Of a DNA stretch of 63,547 nt, positions 30,138 to 41,150 are shown one piece after another. The notes below the pieces were generated by a model that saw only the letters and a program-made list of their open reading frames with translations, was not told the DNA's origin and did not search any database. This stretch comes from Cedecea davisae DSM 4568 (GTDB taxonomy: Bacteria; Pseudomonadota; Gammaproteobacteria; Enterobacterales; Enterobacteriaceae): assembly GCF_000412335.2 (NCBI RefSeq), contig NZ_KE161030.1, positions 4,724,128-4,787,674 on the forward strand, given 5' to 3'. A program made the translations under genes and the position numbers. Positions within the stretch are counted from its first letter, which is position 1, and every line of letters starts with the position of its first letter.

Positions 30138-30178
30138 ATTTATCGTTAACGAACACAAACGAGAAATATCGAACTTAA
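30138..30178 (-). promoter_or_regulatory. Putative GlpR operators of glpFK
   Basis: Two adjoining near-palindromes match the GlpR pattern built on TTCG-N-n-CGAA half sites: TGTTCGTTAACGATAAAT (minus strand, about 30138-30155) and AAGTTCGATATTTCTCGTT (about 30159-30177). They lie 80-120 bp upstream of glpF. The arrangement agrees with the known E. coli operator region as I remember it. CRP sites are expected nearby, but no clean one was seen. Confidence 0.65.
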
Positions 30179-30492
30179 AATGTGCGTGGTGCGTCAAGAA
30201 AATGAGCGTTTTCGCGCTAAAAAGTGAGCACATCCTCACGTGTGACGGGCCGAAATTCCCCGTGAGCACAACGATTTTTTTAACAATTCAGGCTAGCAAC
30301 CCGGCCATGCTTTCGGCATAGACTGAAAAACGTCATGTTACGCAAAGAGCGCCGTAAGCCGCTGGACACGGGCATCCGCGCTACTTACAATCGAGTTACG
30401 CTACGTGTGCGCATACGTTCATAAAGGCGTCGCCGAAGAATCGGGACGAGGATAGCCATCCATCTACGCCTTGCAATTCAGGAGAGTTCGAA
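30179..30492. other. Remainder of the glpF-zapB divergent intergenic region
   Basis: This stretch holds no plausible gene. It contains a GTGAG-N6-CTCAC inverted repeat (30224-30239) whose spacing does not fit CRP, and presumably the zapB promoter. A GGAGAG ribosome-binding site for zapB is at 30481-30486. Nothing else could be assigned. Confidence 0.6.
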
Positions 30493-30732
30493 ATGTCATT
30501 TGAAGTGTTTGAGAAACTGGAAGCAAAAGTTCAGCAGGCGGTTGACACGATTACGCTGTTACAGATGGAAATCGAAGAGCTGAAAGAGAAAAATAACAGC
30601 CTGGCTCAGGAAGTACAGCAGGCGCAGAGCAATCAGGAAGAGCTGGTGCGTGAAAACGGCAGCCTGAAAGAACAACAGCACGTCTGGCAGGAGCGTTTGC
30701 ATGCGCTGCTGGGCAAAATGGAAGAAGTGTAA
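30493..30732 (+). CDS. zapB: Cell division protein ZapB
   Basis: ZapB is a small cytoplasmic coiled-coil protein that, with ZapA and MatP, links the Z-ring to the chromosome terminus. The 79 residues form nearly one continuous heptad-repeat coiled coil ([19 protein letters not shown] onward), rich in Glu, Gln and Leu. The start has a strong GGAGAG site. It is monocistronic with a terminator, between glpF (divergent) and rraA (convergent). Confidence 0.97.
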   Translation: MSFEVFEKLEAKVQQAVDTITLLQMEIEELKEKNNSLAQEVQQAQSNQEELVRENGSLKEQQHVWQERLHALLGKMEEV

Positions 30733-30754
30733 TTACTCCCTGCGGGTAAAAAAG

Positions 30755-30779
30755 AACGGGCGCCTCAGGCGCCCGTTTT
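30755..30779. terminator. zapB / rraA convergent terminator
   Basis: An AACGGGCGCCT / AGGCGCCCGTT stem with a short loop is preceded by an A-run and followed by TTTT, in the 64-bp gap between convergent stops. Confidence 0.9.
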
Positions 30780-30796
30780 GCTATGCATCAGCTGGA

Positions 30797-31282
30797 CTAT
30801 TCGATATCCAGCGGATCTTCGGAGAGAATAATTCCGGTGTTGTCGGCATACAGATGGTCGCCGGAGAAGAAGGTTACGCCGCCGAAATTAACGCGTACGT
30901 CACTCTCGCCGATGCCTTCGCCAGCGGAACCCGCCGGAATAGCCGCAATGGCCTGAATGCCAATATCCAGCTCTTCAAGGTCGTCCACCTGGCGTACCGC
31001 GCCGTAAACCACAATGCCTTCCCACTCGTTTTGCAGGGCAAGGCGAGCCAGTTCAGCATCGATCAGCGCGCGACGTACTGAACCGCCGCCGTCTACCAGC
31101 AATACGCGTCCACGGCCATTCTCTTCGAGCAGATCGTACAGCAACCCGTTGTCCTCGAAACATTTCACCGTGATGATTTGCCCACCGAATGACGAGCGGC
31201 CACCAAAATTGGAGAACAACGGCTCAACGACGTTGACCTCTTCCTGGTAGATGTCACAAAGCTCAGAAGTATCGTATTTCAT
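30797..31282 (-). CDS. rraA: Regulator of ribonuclease E activity A (RraA)
   Basis: RraA binds the C-terminal half of RNase E and inhibits mRNA decay. The 161-residue protein has the trimeric RraA / aldolase-like fold, with [20 protein letters not shown], and the [19 protein letters not shown] block typical of the family. Its acidic C-terminus ends in EDPLDIE. It lies downstream of menA on the same strand after a gap of about 95 bp. Confidence 0.97.
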   Translation of the reverse strand: MKYDTSELCDIYQEEVNVVEPLFSNFGGRSSFGGQIITVKCFEDNGLLYDLLEENGRGRVLLVDGGGSVRRALIDAELARLALQNEWEGIVVYGAVRQVDDLEELDIGIQAIAAIPAGSAGEGIGESDVRVNFGGVTFFSGDHLYADNTGIILSEDPLDIE

Positions 31283-31377
31283 AGGATTAAGGTTCTTTTG
31301 CTGCAGGAGCTGTCAGTATATCGCGTTCTGTTAACTGTTGGCAAAATCATCAATTGTTAATTGATATTTGTCAGTCA

Positions 31378-32304
31378 TCAGCCAAAGGTGCTGAGCACCA
31401 CGCCAAGCGCGAACAGCAGGTTAGTCAGCAGCGCCGCTTTGACGGTACGTTCCAGCATCGGGCGCATTGCAACGGGTTCCCGCTCGCGCAGCACGTAGGC
31501 GACTTGTTTTATCAGCAGCGGTGCCGCCAGCACAAACAGCCAGCCCCACAGGCTTTTGAGCCAGATGAGGTTAAACAATGCGAGGCAGACCAGCGCGCCA
31601 ACCAGCAGGCAGGCATGGTAGCGGCGGGCGATAACCGGACCAAGGCGAACCGCCAGCGTGTTTTTACCGTTCTCACGGTCGCTGTCGATATCGCGCAGGT
31701 TATTAATATTCAGCACCGCCGTTGCCAGCAGGCCGCACGCGGTTGCGGGCAGAATAACTAAAGGTGCCAGCGAATGAGCCTGCAAATACCAGGTCCCGGC
31801 CACGCTAATCCAGCCGAAGAATACCAGCACTGAAATATCCCCCAGGCCCATATAGCCATAAGGGCGGGTGCCAACGGTATAGCTGATGGCGGCAACGATA
31901 GACAGCACGCCGAGCAGCAAGAAGCCCATAAAATCAGCAAAGGTGTTGCAGGCAAGCGCCACCAGAGACAGACCGGAGAGGCAAATAAGCACCACCGTTA
32001 TCACCAGCGCGCGTTTCATCTGGGCCTGGGTAATCACTCCTTTCTGCATGCCGCGCAGAGGCCCGATGCGGTCTTCGGTGTCGCTACCCTTAACGGCATC
32101 GCCATAGTCGTTGGCGAGGTTTGACAGAATTTGCAGCAGCCCGGCGGTTAACAATGCCAGCAGCGCAACGGCGGGATCGAATACGCTCTGCCACCAGGTC
32201 AGCGCAGAGCCACAGACTATTGAAGCAAATGCCAGAGGCAGCGTGCGTGGGCGCAGGCTTTCCAGCCAGGCCTGGGTGACACTAATAGGTTGCGAATTGC
32301 TCAT
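31378..32304 (-). CDS. menA: 1,4-dihydroxy-2-naphthoate polyprenyltransferase MenA
   Basis: MenA attaches the octaprenyl chain to 1,4-dihydroxy-2-naphthoate to make demethylmenaquinone at the inner membrane. The start MSNSQPISVTQAWLESLRPRT gives 308 residues and follows the family; an upstream start would add 13 residues. UbiA-superfamily features are eight to nine membrane helices and the two Asp-rich motifs NLANDYGDAVKGSD and NNLRDIDSDRENGK. It follows hslU after a terminator. Confidence 0.97.
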   Translation of the reverse strand: MSNSQPISVTQAWLESLRPRTLPLAFASIVCGSALTWWQSVFDPAVALLALLTAGLLQILSNLANDYGDAVKGSDTEDRIGPLRGMQKGVITQAQMKRALVITVVLICLSGLSLVALACNTFADFMGFLLLGVLSIVAAISYTVGTRPYGYMGLGDISVLVFFGWISVAGTWYLQAHSLAPLVILPATACGLLATAVLNINNLRDIDSDRENGKNTLAVRLGPVIARRYHACLLVGALVCLALFNLIWLKSLWGWLFVLAAPLLIKQVAYVLREREPVAMRPMLERTVKAALLTNLLFALGVVLSTFG

Positions 32305-32330
32305 AGTTTTGGTTGCCAGTTTAGATAAAA

Positions 32331-32356
32331 AAATGGAGGGCATAAGCCCTCCATTT
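32331..32356 (-). terminator. hslVU terminator
   Basis: A 10-bp perfect stem (AAATGGAGGG / CCCTCCATTT) with a CATAAG loop is followed on the minus strand by seven T residues, about 25 bp after the hslU stop. Confidence 0.92.
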
Positions 32357-32382
32357 CAAATGAAGAAAATGCGTTAGCCGGA

Positions 32383-33717
32383 TTATAGGATAAAACGGCT
32401 CAGGTCTTCATCTGCAACCAACTCATCCAGATGCTTACCAACATATTCCGCATCAATCACGATAGACTGGCCGTTCAAATCGCTGGCGTCATAGGAGATA
32501 TCTTCCATCAGGCGCTCAAGTACGGTGTGCAGACGGCGTGCACCGATATTTTCGGTAGACTCGTTCACCTGCCATGCGGCCTGGGCAATACGGCGAATAC
32601 CGTCTTCGGTGAAGTCGATATTCACGCCTTCGGTCGCCATCAGCGCTTTGTACTGAACGGTCACGGAGGCATTTGGCTCGGTCAGGATGCGCTCAAAATC
32701 GTCAACCGTCAGCGCCTGCAGCTCTACGCGGATCGGCAGGCGACCCTGCAGCTCGGGGATCAAGTCTGACGGGCTGGCGACCTGGAATGCGCCGGAAGCG
32801 ATAAACAGAATGTGGTCGGTTTTCACCATCCCGTGCTTGGTCGAAACGGTGCAGCCTTCCACCAGCGGCAGCAGGTCACGCTGTACGCCCTCGCGGGACA
32901 CGTCCGGGCCGGAGCTGTTGCCGCCGCGCTTACAGATTTTGTCAATTTCGTCGATGAACACGATACCGTGCTGCTCAACCGCATCGATAGCGTCCTGCTT
33001 CAGCTCTTCCGGATTCACCAGCTTCGCGGCTTCTTCTTCCACCAGCAGCTTCAGTGCATCTTTGATTTTCAGCTTACGCGGCTTCTGCTTCTGGCCGCCG
33101 AGGTTCTGGAACATGGACTGCAACTGGCTGGTCATCTCTTCCATGCCAGGAGGAGCCATAATCTCTACGCCCATTGGCGCAGCGGCGAGATCGATTTCAA
33201 TCTCTTTGTCATCCAGCTGGCCTTCGCGCAGCTTTTTACGGAACGACTGGCGTGCCGCAGACGGCTCTGGCTGGGTTTCGGATTGGCCCCAGTTATTCTT
33301 CGCCGGCGGGATCAGCACGTCGAGAATGCGTTCCTCGGCCATTTCTTCGGCGCGATAACGGTTTTTCTCGATGGACTGCATGCGCACCATTTTTATGGCC
33401 GAATCGGTCAAATCGCGGATGATAGAATCCACTTCTTTACCAACATAGCCAACTTCGGTGAACTTAGTCGCTTCAACTTTGATGAATGGCGCATTAGCCA
33501 GTTTTGCCAGGCGACGGGCGATTTCGGTTTTACCTACGCCGGTTGGGCCAATCATCAGAATATTTTTTGGAGTCACTTCGTGACGCAGCTCTTCATCAAG
33601 CTGCATGCGGCGCCAGCGGTTACGCAGGGCGATTGCAACGGAACGTTTGGCGTTATCCTGGCCGATAATGTGTTTGTTCAGTTCGCTGACAATTTCGCGT
33701 GGGGTCATTTCAGACAT
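32383..33717 (-). CDS. hslU: HslU ATPase of the HslUV protease
   Basis: HslU is the hexameric AAA+ unfoldase that feeds substrates to HslV. The 444-residue protein has the Walker A motif [15 protein letters not shown], the central-pore loop GYVGKEV, an inserted I domain at about residues 110-240, the Walker B motif [10 protein letters not shown] and sensor residues in [12 protein letters not shown]. The C-terminal SRFIL tail that docks into HslV is kept. It starts 9 bp after hslV. Confidence 0.98.
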   Translation of the reverse strand: MSEMTPREIVSELNKHIIGQDNAKRSVAIALRNRWRRMQLDEELRHEVTPKNILMIGPTGVGKTEIARRLAKLANAPFIKVEATKFTEVGYVGKEVDSIIRDLTDSAIKMVRMQSIEKNRYRAEEMAEERILDVLIPPAKNNWGQSETQPEPSAARQSFRKKLREGQLDDKEIEIDLAAAPMGVEIMAPPGMEEMTSQLQSMFQNLGGQKQKPRKLKIKDALKLLVEEEAAKLVNPEELKQDAIDAVEQHGIVFIDEIDKICKRGGNSSGPDVSREGVQRDLLPLVEGCTVSTKHGMVKTDHILFIASGAFQVASPSDLIPELQGRLPIRVELQALTVDDFERILTEPNASVTVQYKALMATEGVNIDFTEDGIRRIAQAAWQVNESTENIGARRLHTVLERLMEDISYDASDLNGQSIVIDAEYVGKHLDELVADEDLSRFIL

Positions 33718-33726
33718 GGGAGATCC

Positions 33727-34257
33727 TTACGCTTTAGACGGTAATTCTTCGATGGTATGGAAGTGGTTGGTATAAATGCAGATATCGCCTGCAATATCCA
33801 ACGCCTTGACAGCGATATCGCGCGCGTTCATGTCGGTGTTTTCCAGCATGGCGCGGGCTGCGGCCTGGGCGTACGGGCCGCCGGAGCCGATAGCAATCAG
33901 GTCGTTTTCCGGCTGAACGACATCGCCGTTGCCGGTGATAATCAGAGAGGCGTTTTCGTCGGCCACCGCCAGCAGCGCTTCGAGCTTGCGCAACATTCGG
34001 TCGGTACGCCAGTCTTTCGCCAGCTCAACGGCCGCTTTCACCAGATGGCCCTGGTGCATCTCAAGCTTACGTTCAAACAGCTCGAACAGCGTGAAGGCAT
34101 CCGCCGTACCACCGGCAAAACCGGCGATCACTTTGTCGTTGTACAGGCGGCGGACTTTTTTGACGTTGCCCTTCATTACGGTGTTACCCAGTGTGGCCTG
34201 GCCATCACCGGCAATCACCACCTGGCCGTTACGGCGTACGCTTACTATTGTTGTCAC
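33727..34257 (-). CDS. hslV: HslV protease subunit
   Basis: HslV is the dodecameric threonine peptidase of the HslUV complex. In the 176-residue protein the catalytic Thr follows the initiator Met ([20 protein letters not shown]), and the proteasome-beta-like Gly-rich segment [13 protein letters not shown] and the Lys in NVKKVRRL are present. It is the first gene of hslVU, behind a sigma-32 promoter and a 5' stem-loop. Confidence 0.98.
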   Translation of the reverse strand: MTTIVSVRRNGQVVIAGDGQATLGNTVMKGNVKKVRRLYNDKVIAGFAGGTADAFTLFELFERKLEMHQGHLVKAAVELAKDWRTDRMLRKLEALLAVADENASLIITGNGDVVQPENDLIAIGSGGPYAQAAARAMLENTDMNARDIAVKALDIAGDICIYTNHFHTIEELPSKA

Positions 34258-34289
34258 GGGTAGACCCCTTTTGCATCAGCTAAACACGA

Positions 34290-34310
34290 GCCCTGCACGT
34301 TACGCAGGGC
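34290..34310 (-). promoter_or_regulatory. 5' UTR stem-loop of hslVU mRNA
   Basis: A GCCCTGC / GCAGGGC stem lies near the expected 5' end of the hslVU transcript, 13 bp downstream of the -10 element. A conserved 5' stem-loop of this kind is reported to stabilise hslVU mRNA in E. coli and relatives. Confidence 0.75.
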
Positions 34311-34322
34311 CTAATGCCAATA

Positions 34323-34351
34323 TAAATGGGGGGCAATTTTGGGGTTTCAAC
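34323..34351 (-). promoter_or_regulatory. Sigma-32 heat-shock promoter of hslVU
   Basis: On the minus strand GTTGAAA (34345-34351) and CCCCATTTA (34323-34331) are separated by 13 bases, matching the sigma-32 consensus CTTGAAA-N13/14-CCCCATnT. The TGA inside TTGAAA is the ftsN stop codon. Confidence 0.85.
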
Positions 34352-35396
34352 CCCCGGAAGCAAGACGAATGCAGCTGGTGTGGCCGGCCATCTTCAGGCG
34401 GTTGATAGTGATATCGGCATTATCTTTACCTTTGATTGGGCCAATCACTACGCGGTTCCAGCCGTTATTGGTGGTAATGCGGGAGTCAAAGCCTTCAAAC
34501 GCCAGCTGCGCACGAACGGTTTCCGCCTGCTCGCTGCCTTTGAATGAGCCGCACTGAACCATCCAGCGCTTCTCATCCTTCTTCTCCTGGGTCGCAGGAG
34601 CGGCCTGCTTCGCCACTTCCGGCTCGCGCGTTATTGGTGCGGCCTGCTGCGTCTCACGCTGGGCCGGTTTTGGCTGCTGAGGCGCCTTTTGCTGGCTGTG
34701 CGGCGGCGTTTGCAACAGATCCTGATAAGGCTGCTGATTGCTGCTGGCGGCGGCCTTCGGCTGTTGCTGCTGCACGGTACGCGGCTGTTGGTAAGGCTGG
34801 GTAGTTTGCTGTGCGCTGCGTGGCTGCTGGTAAGGCTGCTCGGCTACGCGTTGCTGAACGCGCGGTTGCTGCTGCGTTTGCGTATTCCACTGCTGCTGTA
34901 CCGGCTGAGTTTGCTGTATCTGCTGCTTTTGGCGCTGCAGCGTTTGCTGGCGCTGGGCAGGCGTCTGCTCGTTCCACGGCACTTCATTCAGCTGCGTTGG
35001 CTGCTGGCGCATATCCGCCTGCATCTGCTCAAGCAACTGACGTTGTTCGTTGGTTAACTGGCTCTGGTTTTGTACTTCGCCACCGGCGGTCGGTTCCGTA
35101 GGCGTGCGCACGCCCGGTTGGCGGTTCTCCAGCTCTTTAATATAACGCCAGCGTTCTTCCGGTTTTGGCGGCAGGCCGTTTCCGGTCACTTTATGGCCGG
35201 GAAGCGTGTCGCTCTCTTCTTTTTTATGGTGAGTAATAAAGTAAAGGGCGCCGACGAAGGCCACCACGACAGCCGCCGCAATGGCTACCATTGTCGGAGA
35301 GACGGATGGCAGACTACGTTGCTTTTTGCGGGATGTACTTTTCTTGCGCCGCGTCCCTGCCGACTGCCCGCGGCTTACATAATCTCGTTGTGCCAC
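34347..35396 (-). CDS. ftsN: Cell division protein FtsN
   Basis: FtsN is a bitopic protein that triggers constriction by acting on FtsA in the cytoplasm and FtsQLB/FtsWI in the periplasm. The 349 residues comprise a short basic cytoplasmic tail starting MAQRDYVSRGQSAG, one membrane helix at about residues 33-55, a periplasmic region with the essential helices near residues 75-125, a very Gln- and Pro-rich linker at about 130-265, and a C-terminal SPOR domain at about 272-349 (KRWMVQCGSFKGSEQAE onward) that binds denuded glycans. E. coli FtsN is about 30 residues shorter; the difference is in the low-complexity linker. Confidence 0.97.
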   Translation of the reverse strand: MAQRDYVSRGQSAGTRRKKSTSRKKQRSLPSVSPTMVAIAAAVVVAFVGALYFITHHKKEESDTLPGHKVTGNGLPPKPEERWRYIKELENRQPGVRTPTEPTAGGEVQNQSQLTNEQRQLLEQMQADMRQQPTQLNEVPWNEQTPAQRQQTLQRQKQQIQQTQPVQQQWNTQTQQQPRVQQRVAEQPYQQPRSAQQTTQPYQQPRTVQQQQPKAAASSNQQPYQDLLQTPPHSQQKAPQQPKPAQRETQQAAPITREPEVAKQAAPATQEKKDEKRWMVQCGSFKGSEQAETVRAQLAFEGFDSRITTNNGWNRVVIGPIKGKDNADITINRLKMAGHTSCIRLASGG

Positions 35397-35484
35397 TATC
35401 GTTTCGCTGTCTTTATTCGTTTATCAGTCCGCCATGTTACTTAAGGGGCGGGGCTTTGACCAGTTTATGGAGTCCTAAAACGGC

Positions 35485-36519
35485 TCATTTTCTGCTGCCG
35501 GGAGCAGCGGTGCTGCCGCGCTCAATAAGGTCACAGTCCAGCAGCCGGGATCCGCTGTTAACATCTTCGCCGTTCATGTTGTCCAGCAGTAGCAGCATAG
35601 CTTCCCTGCCTATATCGAAGCGGGGTTGTGCCACTGTGGTGAGGGGCGGGTCACAAAACTGCGATAGAGCGATATCGTCGAAGCCCATGATCGATAAATC
35701 TTCCGGTACTTTCAGGCCGCTACGCTTAGCCTGAGAAAGCGCGCCCAGCGCCATGACGTCGCTGTGGCAGAAAATGGCGGTCGGCGGTTCCGGGAGTTCA
35801 ATTAGCTGCGCCAGAGCCGCGGCGCCCGCTTCAAAGGTGAAGTCGCCGCGCGCAATATAGTGAGGATCGACCACAAGCCCGTTGCGGCGCAGCGCCTGGA
35901 CATAGCCCTGTAGGCGATAGTGGCACAGCGGCATCTCTTCCGGACCGGCAATGCAGGCGATGCGTTTGTGGCCCAGCTCCTGGAGGTAATAAACGGCGTT
36001 GAAGGCTGCGGTGAGGTTGTCGATATGCACCGTCGGTAATTCCAGCTCCGGGGCAAATTCGTTCGCCATTACCATCGGCGGCAGGTTGCGCTGCTCTTCC
36101 TTGCTGGCATCAAACGGCAGGCGGGATCCGAGCAGCAGCATGCCATCAATCTGTTTGGTGATAATCAGGTCGATAAAGGTTTTTTCTTGCTGATTCTGGT
36201 GGGCGCAGTCGCCAATCAGCACCAGATAACCCTGCGAAGCGGCGGTCACTTCAATGCCGCGAATGATTTCGCTAAAAAACGGATCGCAGATATCAGGCAC
36301 GATGACGAGGATAGTGCGCGACTCACTGCGTTTGATACTGCGGCCTAAAGAGCTGGGTAAATAGCCCACTTCAATCGCCGCCTGCTCCACGCGGTTACGG
36401 GTGCTTTGAGAGACTTTATCAGGGTTCATTAAGGCGCGGGACACCGTCGCAGTAGACACTTTCGCCTGCACGGCCACATCTTTCATGGTGGCATTGGCCA
36501 CCTGTTTCTTCGGCTTCAC
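35485..36519 (-). CDS. cytR: LacI-family repressor CytR
   Basis: CytR is the cytidine-responsive repressor that works with CRP at nucleoside uptake and catabolism promoters. The 344-residue protein has an N-terminal helix-turn-helix (TMKDVAVQAKVSTATVSRALMNPDKVS) and a periplasmic-binding-protein-like ligand domain from about residue 65. It is monocistronic between ftsN and priA with about 150 bp upstream. The N-terminus and C-terminus differ most from E. coli; the DNA-reading helix is unchanged. Confidence 0.97.
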   Translation of the reverse strand: MKPKKQVANATMKDVAVQAKVSTATVSRALMNPDKVSQSTRNRVEQAAIEVGYLPSSLGRSIKRSESRTILVIVPDICDPFFSEIIRGIEVTAASQGYLVLIGDCAHQNQQEKTFIDLIITKQIDGMLLLGSRLPFDASKEEQRNLPPMVMANEFAPELELPTVHIDNLTAAFNAVYYLQELGHKRIACIAGPEEMPLCHYRLQGYVQALRRNGLVVDPHYIARGDFTFEAGAAALAQLIELPEPPTAIFCHSDVMALGALSQAKRSGLKVPEDLSIMGFDDIALSQFCDPPLTTVAQPRFDIGREAMLLLLDNMNGEDVNSGSRLLDCDLIERGSTAAPGSRK

Positions 36520-36667
36520 TTCTTCTCCTCACATGCACACCGCCGTCGTCAACGCATCCTGTGTATCTGACAGTCATCACATTCTTAGCAGAAGTTGGCT
36601 GTAAGCGGTTACAATTTTTTCACAAGAAATGTGATGAGCATTAGATTTTTCGATCCGCTTCTCATAA

Positions 36668-38896
<2,229 letters not shown>

Positions 38897-38934
38897 TTAG
38901 TGTACACTGTGTGCTTGCAAAAATGCGGATCAGT

Positions 38935-38963
38935 TTGCACCGGCAGGTTAATCTCTGTATGAT
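38935..38963 (+). promoter_or_regulatory. rpmE promoter
   Basis: A TTGCAC -35 and a TATGAT -10 are separated by 17 bp, close to the sigma-70 consensus. They leave a leader of about 100 nt before the rpmE start. Confidence 0.75.
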
Positions 38964-39072
38964 TCGCCGCCTTTGATGCGCAGTTTTGGTATCGAAAAAA
39001 CCTAATTATTAACATCGCGTGGTGTCTGGCGTTAGGGCTGGAAGAGCGACGCGGCCTTTACCGAGGTTTACC

Positions 39073-39288
39073 ATGAAAAAAGATATCCATCCTAAATACG
39101 AAGAAATTACTGCAAACTGCTCTTGCGGTAACGTTATCAAAATCCGCTCTACCGCGGGTCACGACCTGAACCTGGACGTATGTGGCGAATGCCACCCGTT
39201 CTACACTGGTAAACAACGTGATGTTGCTACCGGCGGCCGTGTTGATCGCTTCAACAAGCGCTTCAGCGTACCAGGCGCGAAAAAATAA
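39073..39288 (+). CDS. rpmE: 50S ribosomal protein L31, zinc-binding form
   Basis: The start [19 protein letters not shown] gives 71 residues; an upstream in-frame start would add 18 unrelated residues. The four zinc-ligand cysteines Cys16, Cys18, Cys37 and Cys40 (ANCSCG and DVCGEC) are intact, so this is the C+ form made when zinc is sufficient. L31 bridges the ribosomal subunits. In E. coli the gene yiiX follows; here metJ is next. Confidence 0.98.
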   Translation: MKKDIHPKYEEITANCSCGNVIKIRSTAGHDLNLDVCGECHPFYTGKQRDVATGGRVDRFNKRFSVPGAKK

Positions 39289-39309
39289 GTTTCGCGAGCT
39301 GGAAAGAGA

Positions 39310-39333
39310 AAGGCACCCAAGGGTGCCTTTTTT
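39310..39333 (+). terminator. rpmE terminator
   Basis: An AAGGCACCC / GGGTGCCTT stem with a short loop is followed by a T-run, about 20 bp after the rpmE stop. Confidence 0.9.
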
Positions 39334-39362
39334 GTGCCCGCAATCCGGCAAACGGATAAAGA

Positions 39363-39382
39363 AAAGGCGCCTTTCGGCGCCT
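39363..39382 (-). terminator. metJ terminator
   Basis: On the minus strand an AAGGCGCC / GGCGCCTT stem with a short loop is followed by TTCTTT, 13 bp after the metJ stop. Confidence 0.8.
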
Positions 39383-39394
39383 TAACCATCGAGC

Positions 39395-39712
39395 TTAATA
39401 TTCCCACGTATCCGGATCGATACCCAGTTCACGCATAATGACCTTGGCATCTTCCGGGATCTCATCGCTGCGTTCTTTACGCAGGTCAGCATCGTTCGGC
39501 AGCGGCTGGCCGGTGAATGCGTGCAGAAAAGCTTCGCACAGCAGTTCACTGTTGGTCGCATGACGCAGGTTATTCACCTGGCGACGAGTGCGCTCGTCGG
39601 TGAGGATCTTCAACACTTTCAGAGGAATGGAAACCGTAATTTTCTTTACTTGCTCACTCTTCTTACCGTGCTCAGCGTAGGGGCTGATATATTCGCCGCT
39701 CCATTCAGCCAT
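39395..39712 (-). CDS. metJ: Methionine regulon repressor MetJ
   Basis: MetJ is a ribbon-helix-helix dimer that, with S-adenosylmethionine as co-repressor, binds tandem met boxes. The 105-residue protein has the DNA-contacting beta strand [15 protein letters not shown] at about residues 22-36 and the helix [25 protein letters not shown]. It is essentially the E. coli protein. It diverges from metB across a region with four met boxes, which also lets it control itself. Confidence 0.98.
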   Translation of the reverse strand: MAEWSGEYISPYAEHGKKSEQVKKITVSIPLKVLKILTDERTRRQVNNLRHATNSELLCEAFLHAFTGQPLPNDADLRKERSDEIPEDAKVIMRELGIDPDTWEY

Positions 39713-39894
39713 GAGATACCTAATCCTCTTAATCTATGAAAATGTGCCAAAGCCGGGCATACCCGCGGCGCTGACGATTATCTCTTTTAGTGTACAGCGT
39801 AGGATAACCCTTTACCGAGCGCGAAACTCAGACACATACACTCTAAAACGCATAATTTTAACGGCTATTTGTCTTTTGCTCAATCTATACGCAA

Positions 39895-39926
39895 AGAGGT
39901 TTAGATGTCCAGATGTATTGACGTCT
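39895..39926 (+). promoter_or_regulatory. Tandem met boxes between metJ and metB
   Basis: Four contiguous 8-mers, AGAGGTTT, AGATGTCC, AGATGTAT and TGACGTCT, match the MetJ consensus AGACGTCT at five to seven positions each. They lie about 62 bp upstream of metB and serve both divergent promoters. Confidence 0.88.
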
Positions 39927-39987
39927 ATATCGGGGTTGTTTACTCTGAGGCCTGACTTTTATTCGACCAGCAAGGATCGGGAACACC

Positions 39988-41148
39988 ATGACGCGTAAAC
40001 AGGCAACTATAGCAGTACGTAGCGGTTTGAATGATGACGAGCAGTACGGCTGCGTCGTTCCGCCTATCCATTTGTCCAGCACCTATAACTTCACCGGCTT
40101 CAACGAGCCGCGTGCCCATGACTATTCGCGCCGTGGCAACCCGACGCGTGATGTAGTGCAGCGCGCGCTGGCGGAACTGGAAGGTGGCGCGGGTGCGGTA
40201 ATGACCAATACCGGCATGTCTGCGATTCACCTGGTGACGACGGTGTTCCTCAAGCCCGGCGATCTGCTGGTAGCGCCTCATGACTGCTATGGCGGCAGCT
40301 ATCGCCTGTTTGATAGTCTTGCAAAACGTGGGGCTTATCGCGTTTTATTCGTCGATCAGGGTAACGAAGAAGCTTTAAAATCTGCGCTGGCGGAAAAACC
40401 CAGGCTGGTACTGGTAGAAAGTCCAAGTAATCCATTGTTGCGCGTCGTAGATATTGCGAAAATCTGCGCCGCCGCTCGCGAAGCGGGTGCGGTTAGCGTG
40501 GTGGATAACACGTTCCTGAGTCCGGCGCTGCAAAATCCGCTGGAGCTGGGAGCCGACCTGGTGCTGCATTCCTGCACCAAATACCTTAACGGCCACTCGG
40601 ACGTGGTTGCTGGCGTAGTGATTGCGAAGGATCCTGAAATCGTCACCGAACTGGCATGGTGGGCGAATAATATCGGCGTAACCGGTAGCGCGTTTGACAG
40701 CTATTTGCTGCTGCGCGGCCTGCGTACCCTGTCGCCGCGTATGGAAGTGGCCCAGCGTAACGCCCAGGCGATTGTTGAGTTCCTTAAGCAGCAGCCGCTG
40801 GTGAAAAAGCTGTATCATCCTTCCCTGCCGGAAAACCAGGGCCACGAGATTGCCGCTCGCCAGCAAAAAGGCTTTGGGGCGATGCTGAGTTTTGAACTGG
40901 ACGGCGATGAGCAAACGCTACGTCGTTTCCTGAGCGGCCTGTCGCTGTTTACCCTGGCGGAATCGCTGGGGGGCGTTGAGAGTCTGATTTCTCACGCCGC
41001 AACCATGACCCATGCGGGCATGGCTCCGGAGGCGCGTGCCGCCGCCGGTATTTCTGAGACGCTGCTACGTGTTTCAACGGGTATAGAAGATAGTGAAGAT
41101 TTAATTGCCGATCTGGAAAATGCCTTCCGGGTCGCTGCCGAGGGGTAA
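39988..41148 (+). CDS. metB: Cystathionine gamma-synthase
   Basis: MetB joins O-succinylhomoserine and cysteine to cystathionine. The 386-residue PLP enzyme of the Cys/Met metabolism family has the Schiff-base Lys in SCTKYLNGHSDVVAG near residue 198, and conserved blocks YSRRGNPTRDVV and VESPSNPLLRVVD. It is followed 2 bp later by metL, forming the metBL operon controlled by MetJ. Confidence 0.98.
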   Translation: MTRKQATIAVRSGLNDDEQYGCVVPPIHLSSTYNFTGFNEPRAHDYSRRGNPTRDVVQRALAELEGGAGAVMTNTGMSAIHLVTTVFLKPGDLLVAPHDCYGGSYRLFDSLAKRGAYRVLFVDQGNEEALKSALAEKPRLVLVESPSNPLLRVVDIAKICAAAREAGAVSVVDNTFLSPALQNPLELGADLVLHSCTKYLNGHSDVVAGVVIAKDPEIVTELAWWANNIGVTGSAFDSYLLLRGLRTLSPRMEVAQRNAQAIVEFLKQQPLVKKLYHPSLPENQGHEIAARQQKGFGAMLSFELDGDEQTLRRFLSGLSLFTLAESLGGVESLISHAATMTHAGMAPEARAAAGISETLLRVSTGIEDSEDLIADLENAFRVAAEG

Positions 41149-41150
41149 GC

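Noticed and set aside
30222..30239. GTGAG-N6-CTCAC inverted repeat upstream of glpF as a CRP site
   Set aside because: CRP sites need TGTGA-N6-TCACA, and the GTGA/TCAC half-sites here are eight apart, so I did not call it.
32812..33744. 310-codon open frame antisense to hslU
   Set aside because: It is a coding shadow of hslU, with low-complexity composition and no motif.
36594..36630. TCACA-N5-TGTGA near cytR as a CRP site
   Set aside because: The half-sites are in reversed order relative to the CRP consensus, so it is not a CRP operator as such.
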